The notes beneath the pieces were generated by a model, which did no database searches, was not told where the DNA came from, and saw only the letters and a list, made by a program, of their open reading frames with translations. Positions 16,288 through 23,639 of a DNA stretch of 33,652 nt are shown here, piece after piece; the stretch's first letter is position 1; every line of letters begins with the position of its first letter. A program made the translations under genes and the position numbers. The DNA comes from a virus, in the IMG/VR virus record IMGVR_UViG_3300035670_000794, positions 1 through 33,652 of that record; one strand, given 5' to 3'.

Positions 16288-18332
16288 CTGAAGTAACTAG
16301 AATGATGTTTAACGGTTTCCTTTTCACTTGTTTCAGCCACTGTGACATAATCATACTTAGGAATTCTATGTGGATTCTTAGCCCACAATTCTCTTGCCTT
16401 TTCACCAATCTGACCTTCGTATGGGCATGGTGTACCTGCTGCCATCATTGCTTCCCAAACTCTTCTATCTTGGCACATTGCTGCAACTGCTGCAACTTTC
16501 ATACCCATATCATAAAGTGTTTTAGAAAGTTTTAGACGTTCGCAGTTTAAATCTCTACCTGTACCACCTAGAGCCATACCAAACATTTGAGTTTGTATTG
16601 CTCCAGATTGCCCTGTTGTACAAAGATCCTGACCACCACCGCTCATCATTGCAGGAGCAATCGCAGTTGGTGGTGGCTGAATTACACGCTGAGTTATATT
16701 TGTTTCATTGATGTTTCTATTTGTCATGTCACCAGTTTGAATATTCTGATTCACATTGGTGCTATTGTTTGTATTATTATTTGTATTCACGTTATTGCTT
16801 GTACTTGCACTTGTATTTTGATTTACGTTAGTGCTTACGCTAGTGCTATTATTTTGATTCACATTGGTGTTAGTGGATGTGCTTGTATTATTATTTGTAT
16901 TATTGCTAGTTGTATTATTCTGATTATTATTATTGTATGTCATTGTACCAGAATTTATATTGTTGTTTGTATTCGTATTTGTATTGGTGCTTGTACTATT
17001 ATTGACATTTTCATTTCTCTGTGTGCCAACATTCACATTTAAACTGGTAGATTTGACGGTGCTGTCACTGGTGCTTTGATTTATGTTAGTGTTTGTGCTG
17101 ACACTGTTGTTCGTGTTTACGTTATTATTTGTTGACGTGTTTGTAGATGTATTCACGTTCGTATTATTATAATTCATAGTACCAGAATTAACATTGTTAT
17201 TTGTATTCACGTTGGTACTTACACTTCTACTGTCCATTGTGCTGACATTCGTATTCATATTATTATTGGTGCTAGCACTTACACTGTTATTTGTATTAAT
17301 ATTGGTATTGGTACTTGTAGCAGTTGACTGATTCAAGTTTGTGTTTACATTTGTACTATTGTTTACATTCACATTTGTATTGGTACTAGTGGACGCACTT
17401 TGATTTATATTTGTGTTTACACTGGTGTTATTATTAGTGTTTACATTATTTGATGTGGACTGATTTACGTTTGTGTTTAAACTGGTGCTACGCATTGTGC
17501 TGTCATTGACATTGGTGCTTGTTGACGTTGACTGATTTACGTTTGTGTTCACATTTGTATTATTAGATGTCGATTGGTTTACGTTAGTATTTAAATTTGT
17601 ATTATTGCTGGTACTGGTATTCACATTATTATTATTTGCAGTGCTTGTCATATTCGACACATTGTTATTATTGAATGTCTGAGTGCCAGAATTAATATTC
17701 ACATTGGTGTTTGTATTCGTGTTGCTGCTGGTGCTATTACTTACATTATTATTATTAAATGTTTGTGTACCAGAATTCACGTTATAATTTGTATTCGTAC
17801 TTGTGGTTGAATTATTATTGTTGTATGTCATCTCACCAGAATTGATGTTATTATTTGTATTCACGTTGGTATTATTTGAAGTAGAACTGCTGGTATTAGT
17901 ATTTTGATTTATATTTGTCATAGTACCAGAATTGACATTGTTATTATTGTATGTCATGGTACCGCTGTTCACGTTGTTATTGTTATATGTGACACTACCA
18001 GAATTTATATTTTCATTGATGTTTGTGACTGTACCACTTTGAATGTTATTGTTTGTATTTACATTTGTGGAAGTAGACGTAGAAGTGCTGCTATTTTGGT
18101 TAACGTTTGTATTAACCGATGTGCTGTTTACAGTGCTTGTATTTGTATTTGTGCTGGTACTTGTTGAAGTATTATTGGTATTTACTGTGGACGTGCTTGT
18201 TGACGTTGAATTGGTATCAACTAATGACTTTGAATCGTAAGTTCCTTGATTGATGAGTGTTTGTGCATTCGCATGGTTCAGAACGAAAATCATAACAAAA
18301 AGGGCGGATAGCACCTTTCTGAATGTTTCCAT
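16284..18332 (-). CDS. Secreted protein with about 500 residues of Asn/Thr/Ser/Val repeats
   Basis: 682 residues, AGGAG before the ATG at 18332. Sec signal peptide METFRKVLSALFVMIFVLN, cleaved after ANA. Residues about 40-546 are degenerate tandem repeats almost wholly of Asn, Thr, Ser, Val and Gly (NSGTMTYNNNNV and NTNVNQSTS units). The C-terminal 136 residues are a normal folded domain with four Cys (DLC, NCERLK, MCQDRR, PCPYEG) and the run GMKVAAVAAMCQDRRVWEAM, which I recall at the C-terminus of other long phage repeat proteins. The repeats may form a beta-solenoid or a flexible stalk. First gene of the leftward envelope operon. Confidence 0.87.
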   Translation of the reverse strand: METFRKVLSALFVMIFVLNHANAQTLINQGTYDSKSLVDTNSTSTSTSTVNTNNTSTSTSTNTNTSTVNSTSVNTNVNQNSSTSTSTSTNVNTNNNIQSGTVTNINENINSGSVTYNNNNVNSGTMTYNNNNVNSGTMTNINQNTNTSSSTSNNTNVNTNNNINSGEMTYNNNNSTTSTNTNYNVNSGTQTFNNNNVSNSTSSNTNTNTNVNINSGTQTFNNNNVSNMTSTANNNNVNTSTSNNTNLNTNVNQSTSNNTNVNTNVNQSTSTSTNVNDSTMRSTSLNTNVNQSTSNNVNTNNNTSVNTNINQSASTSTNTNVNVNNSTNVNTNLNQSTATSTNTNINTNNSVSASTNNNMNTNVSTMDSRSVSTNVNTNNNVNSGTMNYNNTNVNTSTNTSTNNNVNTNNSVSTNTNINQSTSDSTVKSTSLNVNVGTQRNENVNNSTSTNTNTNTNNNINSGTMTYNNNNQNNTTSNNTNNNTSTSTNTNVNQNNSTSVSTNVNQNTSASTSNNVNTNNNTNNSTNVNQNIQTGDMTNRNINETNITQRVIQPPPTAIAPAMMSGGGQDLCTTGQSGAIQTQMFGMALGGTGRDLNCERLKLSKTLYDMGMKVAAVAAMCQDRRVWEAMMAAGTPCPYEGQIGEKARELWAKNPHRIPKYDYVTVAETSEKETVKHHSSYFR
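16695..18215 (-). repeat. Degenerate tandem repeats coding for Asn/Thr/Ser/Val units
   Basis: About 1.5 kb of in-frame imperfect repeats inside the 682-residue gene. Units such as VNSGTMTYNNNN recur with variants (GTQTFNNNN, GEMTYNNNN, GSVTYNNNN), interspersed with NTNVNQSTS-type units. At DNA level the copies differ mostly at synonymous or conservative positions, so this looks like an old or selected repeat rather than recent slippage. Such a tract can vary in length by recombination. Confidence 0.88.
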
Positions 18333-18399
18333 GGTTCTCCTCTTGGGATTTAATTAGATTTACTCTCTTATTTAGCTTTGTTGCATAAAAACAACACAC

Positions 18400-18427
18400 T
18401 TGACTTTTACCGGTATTGCTATATAAT
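18400..18427 (+). promoter_or_regulatory. Sigma70-type early promoter TTGACT-16-TATAAT
   Basis: TTGACT and a perfect TATAAT spaced by 16 bases, with ACACAC just upstream. Predicted RNA start near 18434, giving a leader of about 23 bases with AAAGGA before ATG 18457. It resembles the promoter at 22399 in sequence (ACACAC..TTGACTTTT..TATAAT), so both look like host-polymerase early promoters. It diverges from the leftward surface-protein operon. Confidence 0.82.
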
Positions 18428-18456
18428 GGATGTGTAGACTTTGATAAAGGATAAAT

Positions 18457-18630
18457 ATGAAATCTAGTACAACTTATGAAGAAAATGGTGTAATGATTAC
18501 AGTATTGCCTACATACGCACCAAGAAAAGCAGAGAAAACTTTCACTGCAACACGCTATTCTGTATCAAACATGGGTAGAAAGCAAGTCACAATGAAATCA
18601 ATTGGACTAAAGAGTCGAGGTATCAAGTGA
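18457..18630 (+). CDS. Small basic unknown protein, first gene of early operon
   Basis: 57 residues (MKSSTTYEENGVMITVLPTY...), basic C-terminal half (GRKQVTMKSIGLKSRGIK), no Cys. It has AAAGGA at the right distance and lies directly behind the strong promoter at 18400. First-position small basic proteins in phage early operons often target host proteins, but nothing in the sequence proves that here. The next gene starts at an overlapping GTGA. Confidence 0.7.
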   Translation: MKSSTTYEENGVMITVLPTYAPRKAEKTFTATRYSVSNMGRKQVTMKSIGLKSRGIK

Positions 18631-18833
18631 GTGATTCAGCAAAGGCAATTCTTCTAATTATATTTATTGTATTTATAGTAGCACTATTTGGTTCATGGCT
18701 GACGCTAACAGCATTAAACGCACTCTTTGGACTAAATATACCTATAACGATTGAGACCATTTTAGCATCAACGTGGTTAACAATGACTCTCAAAGGCATC
18801 TTTACACCCAATAATTTTGGTTCAAACAAATGA
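18627..18833 (+). CDS. Small two-span membrane protein
   Basis: 68 residues from GTG 18627, which overlaps the upstream TGA. Two hydrophobic segments (ILLIIFIVFIVALFGSWLTL and a second around ITIETILASTWLTMTL) separated by a short loop. Ends in an ATGA overlap with the next gene. A GTG start inside a coupled overlap is consistent with neighbouring gene packing. The role is unknown; a membrane-active early protein. Confidence 0.68.
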   Translation: MSDSAKAILLIIFIVFIVALFGSWLTLTALNALFGLNIPITIETILASTWLTMTLKGIFTPNNFGSNK

Positions 18834-19165
18834 AAAAATTTATTGCTTGTGTTCTATCAGGACTTTCAATGGCTTCCGCACATGCTAATTTTGAAGAATT
18901 AGTTTATGCAAAGGTCGTTTCAATTGAACCTTTAACTCAGACAATTTACCATCGTGTACCACAAACGAGTTGCACGGTGATTGAAACAAATGGAACGCAA
19001 ACAAGAAATTGTCAAACATATCAAGATAACGCTTACAGTCAGAGAATCACAGGATATCGTGTAAGGTTTGAATTCAAAGGCGGTATACATACCGTTCTTA
19101 TGAAAAATGATCCTGGTCATCAAGTGACGCTAAAAGCAGTCACACGAATTTATGCTATGGAATAA
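18830..19165 (+). CDS. Secreted protein resembling the N-terminal part of 17-kDa antigen/UmoD-like envelope proteins
   Basis: 111 residues. Signal peptide MKKFIACVLSGLSMASAHA. The mature part (YAKVVSIEPLTQTIYHRVPQ, TSC, NCQTYQ, then GYRVRFEFKGGIHTVLM and DPGHQV) matches the periplasmic domain that normally precedes a glycine-zipper in bacterial surface-antigen proteins (pattern YARVVSVxP...GYxVxYxYxGxxYTxxMxxDPG). The glycine-zipper is missing here. Two Cys may form a disulfide. Likely periplasmic. ATGA overlap with the upstream gene. Confidence 0.78.
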   Translation: MKKFIACVLSGLSMASAHANFEELVYAKVVSIEPLTQTIYHRVPQTSCTVIETNGTQTRNCQTYQDNAYSQRITGYRVRFEFKGGIHTVLMKNDPGHQVTLKAVTRIYAME

Positions 19166-19169
19166 GACT

Positions 19170-19445
19170 ATGTTTTTTGTATACGGAGCAGAAGGTAGCA
19201 AAGCAACCGAACGTGCAGAAAATCTATTGACAATGACAGGATTTCCTTATAGACTATTTGCATTGAATAAAGATTATACGAGGGCACAGTTGGAGCGATT
19301 ACAACCAGGAACTAATGTAATTCCACACATTTATCATAACACCAAATATGTTGGTACAATTAAAGAACTTTATGACTATCTTTATAACGAAGTGAAAGAA
19401 CGTGAACATGGAGAATCAGATGGCGACACAGATAGGAAAGAATGA
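19170..19445 (+). CDS. Glutaredoxin-fold protein lacking the CxxC active site
   Basis: 91 residues from ATG 19170 (an earlier ATG at 19152 lies inside the previous gene). The fold pattern is that of a glutaredoxin: MFFVYGAEGSKATERAENLL aligns with the usual VYGxxxCPYCxxAxxLL, and NVIPHIYHNTKYVGTIKEL with the cis-Pro and GG-type segment. The catalytic CPYC is replaced by SKAT, so it should have no thiol redox activity. It may keep a binding role. The C-terminus is acidic and overlaps the next gene. Confidence 0.75.
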   Translation: MFFVYGAEGSKATERAENLLTMTGFPYRLFALNKDYTRAQLERLQPGTNVIPHIYHNTKYVGTIKELYDYLYNEVKEREHGESDGDTDRKE

Positions 19446-19752
19446 ATATTTTTCGTACTATGCAAATGCAACGAACGAAGAACGAAAGCAATTCAAAAAC
19501 TGGCTAAAGGGTGTGATGCAAACTGAAATTGTCAACTTGACATTTCGGAAGACTGATGGTACACTACGCAATATGAAATGCACATTGTTACCAAAATATC
19601 TACCTGAGACTGTTGTGCCGGTAGAAGACAAACCAAAGCGTAAGACATCCGAAGAAGCGTTAGCAGTTTTTGATTTGGAAAAGAATGAGTGGCGTTCCTT
19701 TCGGTATGATTCGGTGACAGAAATTAAATTTACATTGAGTGACAAGGACTAA
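19420..19752 (+). CDS. WYL_2/DUF2693-like phage protein
   Basis: 110 residues from ATG 19420 (GGAG upstream, inside the previous gene). The core VNLTFRKTDGTLRNMKCTLLPKY and LAVFDLEKNEWRSFRYDSV matches my memory of the phage family called WYL_2 or DUF2693, an Sm-like SH3-type barrel of unknown function. Early operon position next to the RNase H gene suggests nucleic-acid metabolism, but that is inference. Confidence 0.8.
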   Translation: MATQIGKNEYFSYYANATNEERKQFKNWLKGVMQTEIVNLTFRKTDGTLRNMKCTLLPKYLPETVVPVEDKPKRKTSEEALAVFDLEKNEWRSFRYDSVTEIKFTLSDKD

Positions 19753-19757
19753 AAATC

Positions 19758-20855
19758 ATGGCCAATCCTGGCGTGGATGTGAAGTACATTGGTGATGAGC
19801 CAACGTTTCAAAATTTTACAATGTTGGATGAGTTAGACCAGCGCATTGCAATTTCAAAAGCATTCAATTGGTACTCTTACTTTTATGGTAACACTGAGGC
19901 TAAAGAGTTTATTCTGACTTACTCTAAGAGCATCGGTAGAACCAAAGAAGAGTTAGCCTTACTCAAAGCATTGCCAGATTCCGCATTCAATCGCCAAGCA
20001 GGATGGATTGCACGAATGATGAATCGTGGGCTTGAACCTACGGATCGTCTTAAGACTTATTTCATTACACATTATAAAACACTCTTAGCATCCACTAAGA
20101 AAGTTGTAGCGGTTGATACTACACCAACTGCACCAATTGTGAATGTTCAACAACGCATTGCTGACAAAGCATCGGATCATGCAGGTGAAATTGAAGGCAT
20201 GTTAGATGACTTCATGTTGGACGGATGTAAAACTCCATTTAGTGTGGATGCATATCTCAAATCCAATAACGTTACAGCAACCGTAGCAAATCGTATTTGT
20301 GAAAAGTTTATACCAAAAGCAAAAGAAATTGCTTTAGCATTGACAGATAAAGAGTTGGCTGAAGGTTATTCCAACTTTACCAAAGTAAAACTCAAGCGAT
20401 ATCGTGACATGCTGGATGCAATTGTAGCGGAGTGCAATGCATTCTCTCAGCAAAACAAACCGATCCGCAAACTTCGCAAGAAGAAAGAAAAGTCTCCTGA
20501 TGTCCTTGTTTCCAAGATGAAATACATGAAAGAACAAGGGCTGCTGAAGAGTATACCACCAGAAAAAGTGATTGGTGCAAATCAATTGTGGGTTTACAAT
20601 ACCAAAACAAAAGTCTTAGCGGTGTATCATTCCGACAACGCTAAGGGCTTCACTGTAAAGGGTAGCACACTCCAGAACTTTGACGAGAAACTTTCAATTG
20701 GCAAGCGTCTCCGCAAGCCTGAAAAGACGTTACCAGAAGTCCTTGAGAGTGGTAAAATCAAGTTGCGTAAAATCATGGAAGAATTGACTACCATGCAACT
20801 GAACTTGACAGGTCGGATGAATGATGATACCATACTCCTTCGTGTGGAGAAATAA
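19758..20855 (+). CDS. Phage protein of unknown function upstream of RNase H
   Basis: 365 residues, soluble. N-terminal half mostly helical (about 1-120), then a charged helical segment with a basic cluster (PIRKLRKKKEKSP), and a C-terminal beta part (NQLWVYNTKTKVLAVYHSDN, then GFTVKGSTLQNFD). Similar proteins are, from memory, encoded beside rnh in other T4-like phages. No catalytic motif recognised. The rnh start codon follows its stop directly. Confidence 0.82.
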   Translation: MANPGVDVKYIGDEPTFQNFTMLDELDQRIAISKAFNWYSYFYGNTEAKEFILTYSKSIGRTKEELALLKALPDSAFNRQAGWIARMMNRGLEPTDRLKTYFITHYKTLLASTKKVVAVDTTPTAPIVNVQQRIADKASDHAGEIEGMLDDFMLDGCKTPFSVDAYLKSNNVTATVANRICEKFIPKAKEIALALTDKELAEGYSNFTKVKLKRYRDMLDAIVAECNAFSQQNKPIRKLRKKKEKSPDVLVSKMKYMKEQGLLKSIPPEKVIGANQLWVYNTKTKVLAVYHSDNAKGFTVKGSTLQNFDEKLSIGKRLRKPEKTLPEVLESGKIKLRKIMEELTTMQLNLTGRMNDDTILLRVEK

Positions 20856-21719
20856 ATGATTTTAGTTGATTTAAACCAGGTAATGATTTCCAATCTCATG
20901 ATGCAGATTGGTAAAAATAATAGCCAAGTAGATGAGAATCTAATTCGGCATATGGTGCTGAACAGTCTACGGATGTACAATGTAAAGTTTCGCCAAGAAT
21001 ATGGTGAAATGATTATTTGTGCTGACGATAAGCAATACTGGCGCAGAGACTTTTTTCCCTACTACAAAGCAGGCCGAAAGAAAAGCCGTGAAGAAAGTCC
21101 TCTTGATTGGAATCTAATCTTTGAAACATTGAACAAAGTCCGTGACGAGATCCGTGAAAACTTTCCGTATGTTGTCATACAAATACCTAAAGCAGAAGCG
21201 GATGATGTCATTGGATCATTGTGCCATAAATATGGTGTAGAATTAGCATCCGAAGGCACTGAAAAGATTTTGATTTTGTCTAGTGACAAGGACTTTCTGC
21301 AACTCCAAAAATATGCAAACGTATATCAATACAGCCCAATGGCGAAGAAGTTTCTTGTTGAGAAAAACCCAGAACGATTTCTCCAAGAACATATCATCCG
21401 TGGTGACACGGGTGACGGTGTGCCAAACTTCCTATCTGCTGATTCAACATTCGTTACACAAGCAAGACAAAAGCCTATAACAGAGAAAAAACTAAATACT
21501 TTTATTGGCAAAAAGCCAGAGGACTTTTGCGACGAAATTATGCTAAGGAATTATCGCAGGAATGAACAACTGATCGATTTATCCAAAATACCAGATAATA
21601 TTCAATCAAGAGTTTATGAAGCATATGATTCTACACCAAAACGTGGCAAAGAGAAATTGTTAAACTATTTCATCAAGCATCGTATGAAAATGATGGTGAA
21701 CCATATACAGGAATTTTAG
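20856..21719 (+). CDS. rnh: RNase H, T4 Rnh-type 5'-3' exonuclease
   Basis: 287 residues of the FEN/5'-nuclease family. Acidic metal ligands are visible in order: Asp5 (ILVDLNQ), Asp57-58 (ICADDKQYWRRDFFPYYKAGR), Glu114-Asp116-Asp117 (AEADDVIG), Asp144-Asp146 (SSDKDFLQL), and Asp184-Asp187 (RGDTGDGVPNF). In T4 this enzyme removes RNA primers and adjacent DNA from lagging-strand fragments. Start ATG immediately follows the previous stop; stop is one base before the next start. Confidence 0.95.
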   Translation: MILVDLNQVMISNLMMQIGKNNSQVDENLIRHMVLNSLRMYNVKFRQEYGEMIICADDKQYWRRDFFPYYKAGRKKSREESPLDWNLIFETLNKVRDEIRENFPYVVIQIPKAEADDVIGSLCHKYGVELASEGTEKILILSSDKDFLQLQKYANVYQYSPMAKKFLVEKNPERFLQEHIIRGDTGDGVPNFLSADSTFVTQARQKPITEKKLNTFIGKKPEDFCDEIMLRNYRRNEQLIDLSKIPDNIQSRVYEAYDSTPKRGKEKLLNYFIKHRMKMMVNHIQEF

Positions 21720-21720
21720 A

Positions 21721-22161
21721 ATGGATATTTCGAAATGGACAATCCCTGAAATGCTCAAGCATATTTCGGAATTGCCTGCAAAGGATCGAATCAACGCAGT
21801 CCAACAAATCTCAAAATTAAAGCCCATACTCCGAGAAGTCTTAGGCTTTACTTATCACAAAAATTATAACTTTACTTTACCATCTGGTGATCCGCCATAC
21901 AATGCTATGAATGCTCCGGATAACATGGGTCTAAACAGGCTTCACCATGAACTCAGGAAGTTTAAGTATTTTGTGAACAATACCGAGTTGAATACCATCA
22001 AGAGAGAAAAAATCTTTATTGAATTGCTGGAGTCTCTTTCAAAAGAAGAGGCTCAAGTTGTTTTGATGATAAAGAACAAAAAACTTACCGGTCCCTACAA
22101 GAACGTGACGAGGAAACTTGTAGAGGAAGCATTGCCAGACCTTTTTTCAGGAGAAGCGTAG
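21721..22161 (+). CDS. Conserved T4-like phage protein, DUF6433-type
   Basis: 146 residues, helical. The C-terminal run VVLMIKNKKLTGPYKNVTRKLVEEALPDLF resembles a family of unknown function in T4-like phages (I recall it as DUF6433). The middle has an unusual YNFTLPSGDPPYN segment. Neighbour of rnh, so a replication or late-transcription role is plausible but unproven. Confidence 0.8.
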   Translation: MDISKWTIPEMLKHISELPAKDRINAVQQISKLKPILREVLGFTYHKNYNFTLPSGDPPYNAMNAPDNMGLNRLHHELRKFKYFVNNTELNTIKREKIFIELLESLSKEEAQVVLMIKNKKLTGPYKNVTRKLVEEALPDLFSGEA

Positions 22162-22167
22162 TTCCAA

Positions 22168-22350
22168 ATGTCTAAGACAATTTCCAAAACCAACAACAAG
22201 TACAAGAAATTCCGAGATTTCTACGAAGAGGAGGAGACTCCAAAGCGATCCAAAGCACGATTCCAGCAGGAATCCAGAAAGCAAAAGGACAGACTGAGAC
22301 ATGAGTTAAACAAGGGCAATTTCAGCGTGGTAGAAGACCTGGAAGAGTAG
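22168..22350 (+). CDS. Small highly charged protein at the end of the early operon
   Basis: 60 residues, dominated by Lys, Arg and Glu (NKYKKFRDFYEEEETPKRSK...), probably disordered or a single helix. It is the last gene before the terminator at 22369. Position and charge recall small late-transcription co-factors of T4-like phages (such as gp33), but I see no motif to support that name. Confidence 0.7.
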   Translation: MSKTISKTNNKYKKFRDFYEEEETPKRSKARFQQESRKQKDRLRHELNKGNFSVVEDLEE

Positions 22351-22368
22351 GGACGCTGTTGTTTTTTC

Positions 22369-22387
22369 ACAACAACCTGTTGTTTTT
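22369..22387 (+). terminator. Intrinsic terminator after the rnh operon
   Basis: ACAACA-ACC-TGTTGT hairpin followed by a run of T. It lies 18 bases after the last stop of the early operon and just before the next promoter at 22399. The 6-bp, AT-rich stem is weak. Confidence 0.55.
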
Positions 22388-22398
22388 ATGACACACGG

Positions 22399-22426
22399 TT
22401 GACTTTTCCTGTGGTGAGTGTATAAT
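22399..22426 (+). promoter_or_regulatory. Sigma70-type early promoter TTGACT-16-TATAAT
   Basis: TTGACT and perfect TATAAT with 16-base spacing, preceded by ACACAC as at 18400. The predicted RNA start is near 22433, which is itself an ATG; this argues that translation begins downstream at 22457, where AAAGGAAAAG provides a ribosome site. Confidence 0.85.
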
Positions 22427-22456
22427 TAAACCATGATGAATGAAAAAGGAAAAGTG

Positions 22457-22732
22457 ATGAACAAAGTTGACTTCGTAGCAGTTGAGGATGGCATGATTGA
22501 GTTTTATGCTGGTGTTGGTAACCTGGTTGTCAAATCGGCTGATCCAGTCGTTTTAGCCAATGCAGTGATTGCTGCTGGTGGTTTCACCGATACGCTGATG
22601 TCCTCTTCGTCGGTAGACTTTGCTGACGAGTACGGCTTTGAAAGCGTGGATGCTTTTTATGTAATCTTTGATGAAGTTTGCGATTTGGTTCATGCTGCTG
22701 TATCCTGTGATGCATACCTTGTTGGAGCCTAA
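22457..22732 (+). CDS. Unknown acidic protein, first gene of second early operon
   Basis: 91 residues from ATG 22457 (MNKVDFVAVEDGMIEF...). I rejected the in-frame ATG 22433 because it coincides with the predicted transcription start. Acidic, Val/Ala-rich, with two Cys near the end; no signal peptide. No family recognised. Confidence 0.72.
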   Translation: MNKVDFVAVEDGMIEFYAGVGNLVVKSADPVVLANAVIAAGGFTDTLMSSSSVDFADEYGFESVDAFYVIFDEVCDLVHAAVSCDAYLVGA

Positions 22733-22733
22733 T

Positions 22734-23081
22734 ATGATTGCTGGTTTAGACAAATACCTTGACTACATCCGTGCTGACTACACGAGTTGGCAGCAACGAT
22801 GCACCGTTAACGATCCCATCACTCTTGCGATCCGTAAGGAAATGGCTGAAGACTTTTGCGCCAACATTTCTTTTGAGGTCGGCAGAAACTACATCAAAGT
22901 TTGCACTGGTCGCAAAGGTCAAGGTCGCTCGGTCCACTCTTTTGTGTGCCTTCGTGACATGGGCAAATTCACAAAAGGTGACATTCTCAAAGCAGCAGGA
23001 TGGAGTGCACCCGCTAAAAACTTTGCCCGTGGTAATGTAATGGCTGGCAATTTTGGTACCATTTCTTGGACTGGAGCGTAA
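22734..23081 (+). CDS. Conserved phage protein of unknown function
   Basis: 115 residues from ATG 22734 (GGAG upstream). The C-terminal half (SFVCLRDMGKFTKGDILKAA, then APAKNFARGNV and GTISWTGA) matches, from memory, a small protein found in many tailed phages with an unassigned role; the N-terminal part (DKYLDYIRADYTSWQQR) is helical. Starts two bases after the previous stop. Confidence 0.8.
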   Translation: MIAGLDKYLDYIRADYTSWQQRCTVNDPITLAIRKEMAEDFCANISFEVGRNYIKVCTGRKGQGRSVHSFVCLRDMGKFTKGDILKAAGWSAPAKNFARGNVMAGNFGTISWTGA

Positions 23082-23083
23082 TC

Positions 23084-23263
23084 ATGTTGTATTTAAAATT
23101 AGCACAAGATTATTGTTTTGCTCACGATGATGATTTGGTATTCTCCAATCTTTACACTGGCTTTAGAGAATTCAATGGTGTTTACGACAGTGTATGGAAA
23201 ACTTTAGCATATCTCTACGGTGTAGATGTCGCTAACAAGTTGGAAGCAGAATCCGGTTTTTAA
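23084..23263 (+). CDS. Small unknown protein
   Basis: 59 residues (MLYLKLAQDYCFAHDDDLVF...), helical and acidic, one Cys. Starts 2 bases after the preceding stop. The in-frame upstream extension would lie inside the previous gene, so ATG 23084 is preferred. Function unknown. Confidence 0.6.
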   Translation: MLYLKLAQDYCFAHDDDLVFSNLYTGFREFNGVYDSVWKTLAYLYGVDVANKLEAESGF

Positions 23264-23271
23264 AGGAGTTT

Positions 23272-23355
23272 ATGATGACTGACCGTGAAGTTTTTTCTGG
23301 TATGATGATGATTTTTTGTTTGACGATTACCCTATTGGTGACTGGTGTCATTTAA
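23272..23355 (+). CDS. Tiny membrane peptide coupled to the next gene
   Basis: 27 residues with a strong AAAGGAG site: MMTDREVFSG followed by a hydrophobic stretch (MMMIFCLTITLLVTGVI). Its TAA overlaps the ATG of the next gene (TAATG), so reinitiation could drive that gene. Alternatively the two frames were once, or are still, joined by a frameshift; see the finding. Confidence 0.45.
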   Translation: MMTDREVFSGMMMIFCLTITLLVTGVI

Positions 23356-23639
23356 TGCCCAACTACCGGCATTTCTGCAAGGAATGGGACTTCCTTGAAA
23401 TAGACCAAGACGATCCAGAATATGAAGCATGTGTATGTAACATTGACTCGGATGGTCGTGGTCCTCAATTTCATCCAGGTGATAGAGTCTATGTAGGACC
23501 TAATGGCATGGAAGCAACCATAATTAAGCAACAATTATCCTATGACGGACCCGAATCTTTTTGGGGCAACGTGGAATTATTATATGATGACGGTATTAAA
23601 GGAGTGAGCAATTCATGGCAAGTGAAGAAAATTTCTTAG
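23355..23639 (+). CDS. Unknown protein, MPNYRHFCKEWDF type
   Basis: 94 residues from ATG 23355, in TAATG overlap with the tiny upstream ORF. The N-terminus (MPNYRHFCKEWDFLEIDQDD) resembles small phage proteins I have seen, with two further Cys (ACVC). The C-terminus forms a likely SH3-like beta part (FHPGDRVYVGPNGMEATIIK). The frame is open further upstream to 23316 (TTG), encoding plausible residues FDDYPIGDWCHL, which is discussed as a possible frameshift. Confidence 0.7.
   Translation: MPNYRHFCKEWDFLEIDQDDPEYEACVCNIDSDGRGPQFHPGDRVYVGPNGMEATIIKQQLSYDGPESFWGNVELLYDDGIKGVSNSWQVKKIS

Noticed and set aside
16302-18240. Long plus-strand ORFs opposite the two repeat-rich genes (for example 16587-17042 and 17904-18167)
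   Set aside because: They arise because the Asn/Thr-rich codons have few stops on the opposite strand; they have odd Ile/Cys/Val composition and no ribosome sites.
18369-18376. Weak late-promoter-like GCTAAATA (minus strand) before the 682-residue gene
   Set aside because: Only six of eight bases match, too weak to list as a promoter in AT-rich DNA.
18670-18677. Minus-strand TATAAATA inside the 18627-18833 gene
   Set aside because: It would start leftward RNA within the early operon, 330 bases before the nearest leftward gene; codon composition of the hydrophobic segment explains the match. Kept only as a remote option for the surface-protein operon.
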